Part shown: piece by piece, positions 4,688-5,054 of the stretch | How the letters are laid out: the number at the start of each line of letters is the position of its first letter | Numbering within the stretch: the first letter of the stretch is position 1 | NCBI GenBank assembly: GCA_025464695.1 | Contig: JAODNQ010000026.1 | Location: forward strand, 1-5,054 | Direction of reading: 5' to 3' | Length of the DNA: 5,054 nt | Source: Frankiales bacterium | GTDB lineage: Bacteria > Actinomycetota > Actinomycetes > Mycobacteriales > SCTD01 | Program-made: the position numbers and the translations under genes | The notes under the pieces: generated by a model | What the model was told of the DNA's origin: nothing | Databases searched by the model: none | The model's input: only the letters and a program-made list of their open reading frames with translations

Positions 4688-5054
4688 GTGACCGAGCAGA
4701 GCCCCTTCGCCAGTCCCTTCGGGACGCCCGACCAGGGCGAGCCGGCGATCAGCTCCGAGCAGGGCGAGGCCGTCGACGCGACCTCGGACGCCCTCGCCGT
4801 CGCGACCGAGGCGGGCACCGCCGCCGCCGACCTCGACGAGCTGGGCGCCGGTGGCGTCGAGAACGCCCCGAGCGGCTACCTGTCCGACGCCGCCCCCGAG
4901 GGCGTCGGCATCCCCGACGCCGACGGCGCGGAGGACGGCACCGTGGTCGAGGCGGCCGAGGCCGAGTTCGACGAGTCCGACCCTGCCGAGGTCCTGCGCC
5001 GCGAGCTGTCCGGCCAGACCGGCGACTGGTACGTCGTGCACTCCTACGCGGGCT
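4688..5054 (+). CDS. nusG: Transcription termination/antitermination factor NusG, 3' end missing
   Basis: The frame from GTG 4688 runs open to the window edge and gives 122 complete residues. DPAEVLRRELSGQTGDWYVVHSYAG (in pieces from residue 98 to 122) is the start of the NGN domain, with the conserved W114-Y115 and HSYAG. The rest of the NGN domain and the KOW domain lie outside the window. Known: NusG binds the RNA polymerase clamp, modulates pausing, and links to Rho or to the ribosome. Residues 1-103 form an extension without Lys or Arg but with 25 Asp/Glu, rich in Ala and Gly and surely disordered. Actinobacterial NusG proteins are known to have acidic N-terminal tails of varying length; this one is long. 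Context: directly downstream of secE (57 bp) with its own ribosome site, and probably followed by rplK-rplA outside the window, as usual. Confidence 0.94.
   Translation, partial: MTEQSPFASPFGTPDQGEPAISSEQGEAVDATSDALAVATEAGTAAADLDELGAGGVENAPSGYLSDAAPEGVGIPDADGAEDGTVVEAAEAEFDESDPAEVLRRELSGQTGDWYVVHSYAG

Noticed and set aside
4034..5041. Open frame on the - strand (335 codons) across tRNA-Trp, secE and nusG
   Set aside because: It covers a tRNA and two conserved genes on the opposite strand and has shadow-type composition.
1..5054. CRISPR array, insertion sequence, prophage or attachment site, including integration at tRNA-Trp
   Set aside because: No regularly spaced repeats, no transposase or integrase, and no duplicated tRNA 3' end were found; the window is a compact housekeeping region.

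Overview
The window looks like chromosomal DNA from a high-GC actinobacterium. G+C is clearly above 70% by eye, codon third positions are almost all G or C, five of the six visible or inferred start codons are GTG, and the gene order hadA-hadB ... aspC - tRNA-Trp - secE - nusG is the familiar actinobacterial neighbourhood. The sequence alone does not let me name a genus.

Left part (2-2637, + strand): a likely four-gene operon. It opens with the 3' end of a HadA-type FAS1-like dehydratase subunit, overlapped by 4 bp by a HadB/MaoC-type (R)-hydratase, which is in turn overlapped by 4 bp by an unusual protein. That protein has a cysteinyl-tRNA-synthetase-like C-terminal helical domain at its N-terminus, followed by a GT-A/GT2-like glycosyltransferase domain. 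After a 46-bp gap with its own Shine-Dalgarno comes a complete patatin-like serine lipase. In Streptomyces, as I remember it, murB lies between hadB and aspC. Here that slot holds the fusion glycosyltransferase and the patatin gene.

Middle (2639-3862, - strand): a class I pyridoxal-phosphate aminotransferase of the aspartate aminotransferase type. It converges on the patatin gene with a single base between the two stop codons. Its upstream side is a 242-bp divergent intergenic region (3863-4104) holding two perfect 7-bp inverted repeats, a TACACT -10-like hexamer and an 11-bp bulged hairpin at the predicted start of the tRNA transcript.

Right part (4105-5054, + strand): tRNA-Trp(CCA), then secE (translocase subunit) and the 5' part of nusG (transcription factor), probably one transcription unit leading into ribosomal-protein genes beyond the window. 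The untranslated leaders of secE and nusG share a 21-nt near-repeat (19 of 21 identical). Both proteins begin with acidic tails, and that of NusG has no Lys or Arg in its first 103 residues.

The points most worth a second look are the CysRS-tail/glycosyltransferase fusion coupled to hadAB, the shared leader element of secE and nusG, and the structured leader in front of tRNA-Trp.
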